Positions 61,892 to 64,000 of a stretch of DNA of 64,000 bases are shown piece by piece (the first letter of the stretch is position 1; each line of letters opens with the position of its first letter). The notes under the pieces were generated by a model, which was given only the letters and a program-made list of their open reading frames with translations, was not told the DNA's origin and ran no database searches. This stretch comes from Streptomyces sp. AC1-42W. GTDB lineage: Bacteria > Actinomycetota > Actinomycetes > Streptomycetales > Streptomycetaceae. The translations under genes and the position numbers were made by a program. Where the stretch lies: contig NZ_QKWY01000001.1 in the NCBI RefSeq assembly GCF_003248355.1, positions 1,570,001 through 1,634,000 of the forward strand, read 5' to 3'.

Positions 61892-64000
61892 TCAGTCGTG
61901 CCCGGCCACCGCGTACGCCTTCACCGACCAGAGCGAGATGCCGTACTCGGTGGCCCGCTCGTCGCCCAGGACGCGCACGAACCGGGTGTCCTTCGCGTCC
62001 ATCCGCACCGACTCGCGGCCGCCCGCGCCCTCGCGCACGGTCGCCGCGGTGCGCCAGGTGCGCCCGTCGCCGGAGACCTGGACCCGGTAGCGGGAGGCGT
62101 ACGCGTCCTGCCAGTCGAGCACCACCCGCCCCAGCCGGACCGGGGCGGGCAGCTCCGCCTGCCACCACGACCCGTCCGCGGCCGGGGAGGACCAGCGGGT
62201 CTCCGGGGCGCCGTCCAGCGCGGCGGACGCCGGGAAGTCCGCGGTCTCGTCCGCCGACGAGGAGGCGGTGGCCCCGCGCAGCACATCGGCCTCGCCGGTG
62301 CGCGGATAGGCCCGCACGGTGAGCGTGGTCTCCTCGCCGCCGAAGGAGAACGGCACCTCGTACTCCCCGGACGGGGTGTCCGCCGGGACCGTGATCTCCA
62401 CCGGGACCTCGGTGCGCGTGCCGCGCGGCACGGTCGTCCGCTTCGGCACCCGGACCTCGATGCCCTCGGGCGCCTTCGCGACCAGCCTGCCCCGCACCTC
62501 GGCCGGCCGGCGCCCGGACAGCCGGGCCCGCACCTCCTGCGGCTTCCCGCCGATCACGGCGTCGGTCTCGCCGCGTGCCAGGTCCAGCCGGGCGGCCGGC
62601 TCGTCCTCGAACCACGGCACCAGGGAGCGCACATCGGGGGCGGTGCCCGCGCCCACGGACGCCCCGGCCAGCGGCGGGATGATCAGCGGCGGCGACCCGG
62701 CCGTCGCCGGAGTGGCGGCCGGCCAGCTGATCCGGACCGCGTCGGCCCGCAGCCCCCCGCCCGCCGTCTGGGTCCAGCCGCTCGCCGACAGCCGGCCCAG
62801 CGACCGCCAGCCCTCGCCCGGCACATGCGCCTGCACCGTGGCGCCCGCGGCGGCCCCGGCGTCCGGCACGGTCGTCGCGGTGACGGCCTCCAGCGGACGG
62901 GCCCGGTCCAGCCGGACCGTATAGCTGCCCGGCGCCTCGCTCACCTCGCCGCCCGCCCGGTCCGTGCCCGTCCAGGAACGGGCCTCCTTACGGGTCCGGT
63001 CCAGGAACGGGCCGAGCACGCCCTCGCCGACCTTCGCCCCGCCCGCCGCGATGTCCTCGCGCACCGGCTCCAGCGCCAGCGACGCCCGCCAGGCCGCCGC
63101 CCCGTCGCCCGCGGCCTGGGCGCGCAGCAGGTCGACGGCCAGCTCACCGGCATGGCCGTAGCGGGCGAGCTGCGCGCTCCACGGGCGGACCTCGTCACCG
63201 AGCCGGCCCCCGGCCACCCCCGCGAGACCGCCCGGCGCCGCGCGCATCTCGCCGAACGCGTCCCGCAGCCGGTCCGCCGCCGCGTCGAGCGCGCCGGCGT
63301 CGTCACCGGCGTACGCCTTCCAGAACGCGGCGATCAGCGGCCGCAGATAGGCGGACTCGGTGCCGCCGAGCACCGAACCCGCGCTGTTGCCCGCCAGGGC
63401 CCGCAGCGCGTCGGCGCCGTCCCCGCCGGAACCGGCGAGGTCGTCGATGGCGGCCTCCCAGGACCGCGCGGGGTCGTAGCCCCTCGGGTTCCACGCGAAG
63501 TCGGCGGCCGTGAACAGCGGGACGCGCGAGGCGGACGGCTGCTCCATCGCGTTGGCCAGCAGCGCCGCCGAGCCCACCGCCACGGCGGGCTCCCGGCCGG
63601 TGTACGGGCCGAGGAAGATCCGGTCGTGCGCGTAGTCGTTGACCGGGTAGTTGTCCATGGTCATCAGCGGATGCCCGAACACGGCCCGCGTCCTCGCCAG
63701 CTCGGCGCCCGTGATCGTCCTCGGCACGACCCCGACCCCGGTCCAGGCGACCTCCACACCGTCCGCCAGCTCCCCGGCGAGCGCGGTGCGGTACGCGGTG
63801 GCGCCGTCCTGGTAGAACTCCGTCGGCATCACCGACAGCGGCGCCGCCCCCGGATGCCGCGCGGCCAGATGCCGGGCCACACCGTTCACCACGCGGGCCT
63901 GCGCCCGGGCCGCCGCCTCCGGGCCGCTGCCGAACGTGTCCGCGTCGGCCGCGCAGTGCCACTCGCTGTAGCTGACGTCCTGGAACTGCACCTGGAAGGC
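61892..64000 (-). CDS. GH84-type beta-N-acetylglucosaminidase, C-terminal part (start outside window)
   Basis: The frame is open to the window edge (at least 699 residues), so the N-terminus and the catalytic Asp pair are not included. The visible part starts in the GH84 region (FQDVSYSEWHCAAD, then PTEFYQDGATAYRTAL, WTGVGVVPRTI, DNYPVNDYAHDRIFLGPY), the NagJ/O-GlcNAcase pattern. It continues with a helical domain (FWKAYAGDDAGALDAAADRL), a NEW3-like beta domain (VPVEITVPADTPSGEYEVPF) and an F5/8-type carbohydrate-binding domain (SAALDGAPETRWSS, then RYRVQVSGDGRTW). It probably releases terminal GlcNAc outside the cell. A secreted enzyme would fit the sugar importer operon 2 kb away. Confidence 0.88.
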   Translation of the reverse strand, partial: AFQVQFQDVSYSEWHCAADADTFGSGPEAAARAQARVVNGVARHLAARHPGAAPLSVMPTEFYQDGATAYRTALAGELADGVEVAWTGVGVVPRTITGAELARTRAVFGHPLMTMDNYPVNDYAHDRIFLGPYTGREPAVAVGSAALLANAMEQPSASRVPLFTAADFAWNPRGYDPARSWEAAIDDLAGSGGDGADALRALAGNSAGSVLGGTESAYLRPLIAAFWKAYAGDDAGALDAAADRLRDAFGEMRAAPGGLAGVAGGRLGDEVRPWSAQLARYGHAGELAVDLLRAQAAGDGAAAWRASLALEPVREDIAAGGAKVGEGVLGPFLDRTRKEARSWTGTDRAGGEVSEAPGSYTVRLDRARPLEAVTATTVPDAGAAAGATVQAHVPGEGWRSLGRLSASGWTQTAGGGLRADAVRISWPAATPATAGSPPLIIPPLAGASVGAGTAPDVRSLVPWFEDEPAARLDLARGETDAVIGGKPQEVRARLSGRRPAEVRGRLVAKAPEGIEVRVPKRTTVPRGTRTEVPVEITVPADTPSGEYEVPFSFGGEETTLTVRAYPRTGEADVLRGATASSSADETADFPASAALDGAPETRWSSPAADGSWWQAELPAPVRLGRVVLDWQDAYASRYRVQVSGDGRTWRTAATVREGAGGRESVRMDAKDTRFVRVLGDERATEYGISLWSVKAYAVAGHD

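Overview
The window looks like a Streptomyces chromosome. Base composition is very GC-rich, third codon positions are strongly GC, and the gene set is streptomycete: a dynamin-like GTPase pair next to an SSB paralogue, a thioester (TQXA) surface protein with a LAETG sorting signal, EttA, a PknG-type kinase module, and a ROK-controlled amino-sugar operon. All functional calls were made by reading sequence; no database search was run.

Region 1-7533 is an accessory island. It starts with a dead tyrosine integrase (one in-frame stop, one frameshift) that resembles the intact integrase at 22100-23497. Next come a convergent Fic protein and a leftward four-gene operon: a small RHH-plus-RAMA protein, then a three-gene ABC-three-component (ABC-3C) predicted conflict system (effector-like protein, middle component MC6, DUF2326 ATPase). 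About 1.1 kb without a convincing gene follows.

Region 7534-23706 is an actinomycete integrative and conjugative element (AICE) inserted in the 3' half of a tRNA-Arg(UCU) gene and bounded by perfect 45-bp repeats. Its layout is attL, HAD hydrolase, GntR regulator, then a divergent promoter and a long untranslated leader with an rrn boxA-like site. A rightward operon of small transfer and spread genes follows, including an orphan C5 DNA methylase, then the FtsK-type translocase with a likely clt site. The right part holds a degenerate exonuclease, a primase-polymerase, a helicase-like ATPase, an iteron cluster, xis, int and attR. The element rebuilds the tRNA and brings its own tRNA terminator.

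Region 23738-41463 is core chromosome: two dynamin-like GTPases, SSB, the thioester surface protein, EttA, a thioesterase, a DUF2804 protein, and an ABC exporter-like set with one ATPase and two very large FtsX-type permeases.

Region 41636-52723 holds a truncated haemoglobin and a seven-gene leftward Ser/Thr phospho-signalling operon: GlnX-like sensor, GlnH-like binding protein, coiled-coil protein, PknG, PP2C phosphatase, VWA protein and FHA protein. Three of the products start with zinc ribbons.

Region 53063-59779 is a leftward sugar operon: ROK repressor with a palindromic operator, ABC importer, GH4 glycosidase and a BadF/NAGK-type kinase. The window ends with an MscS channel, an HNH endonuclease, a 17-bp tandem repeat and the 3' part of a GH84-type beta-N-acetylglucosaminidase that runs off the right edge.
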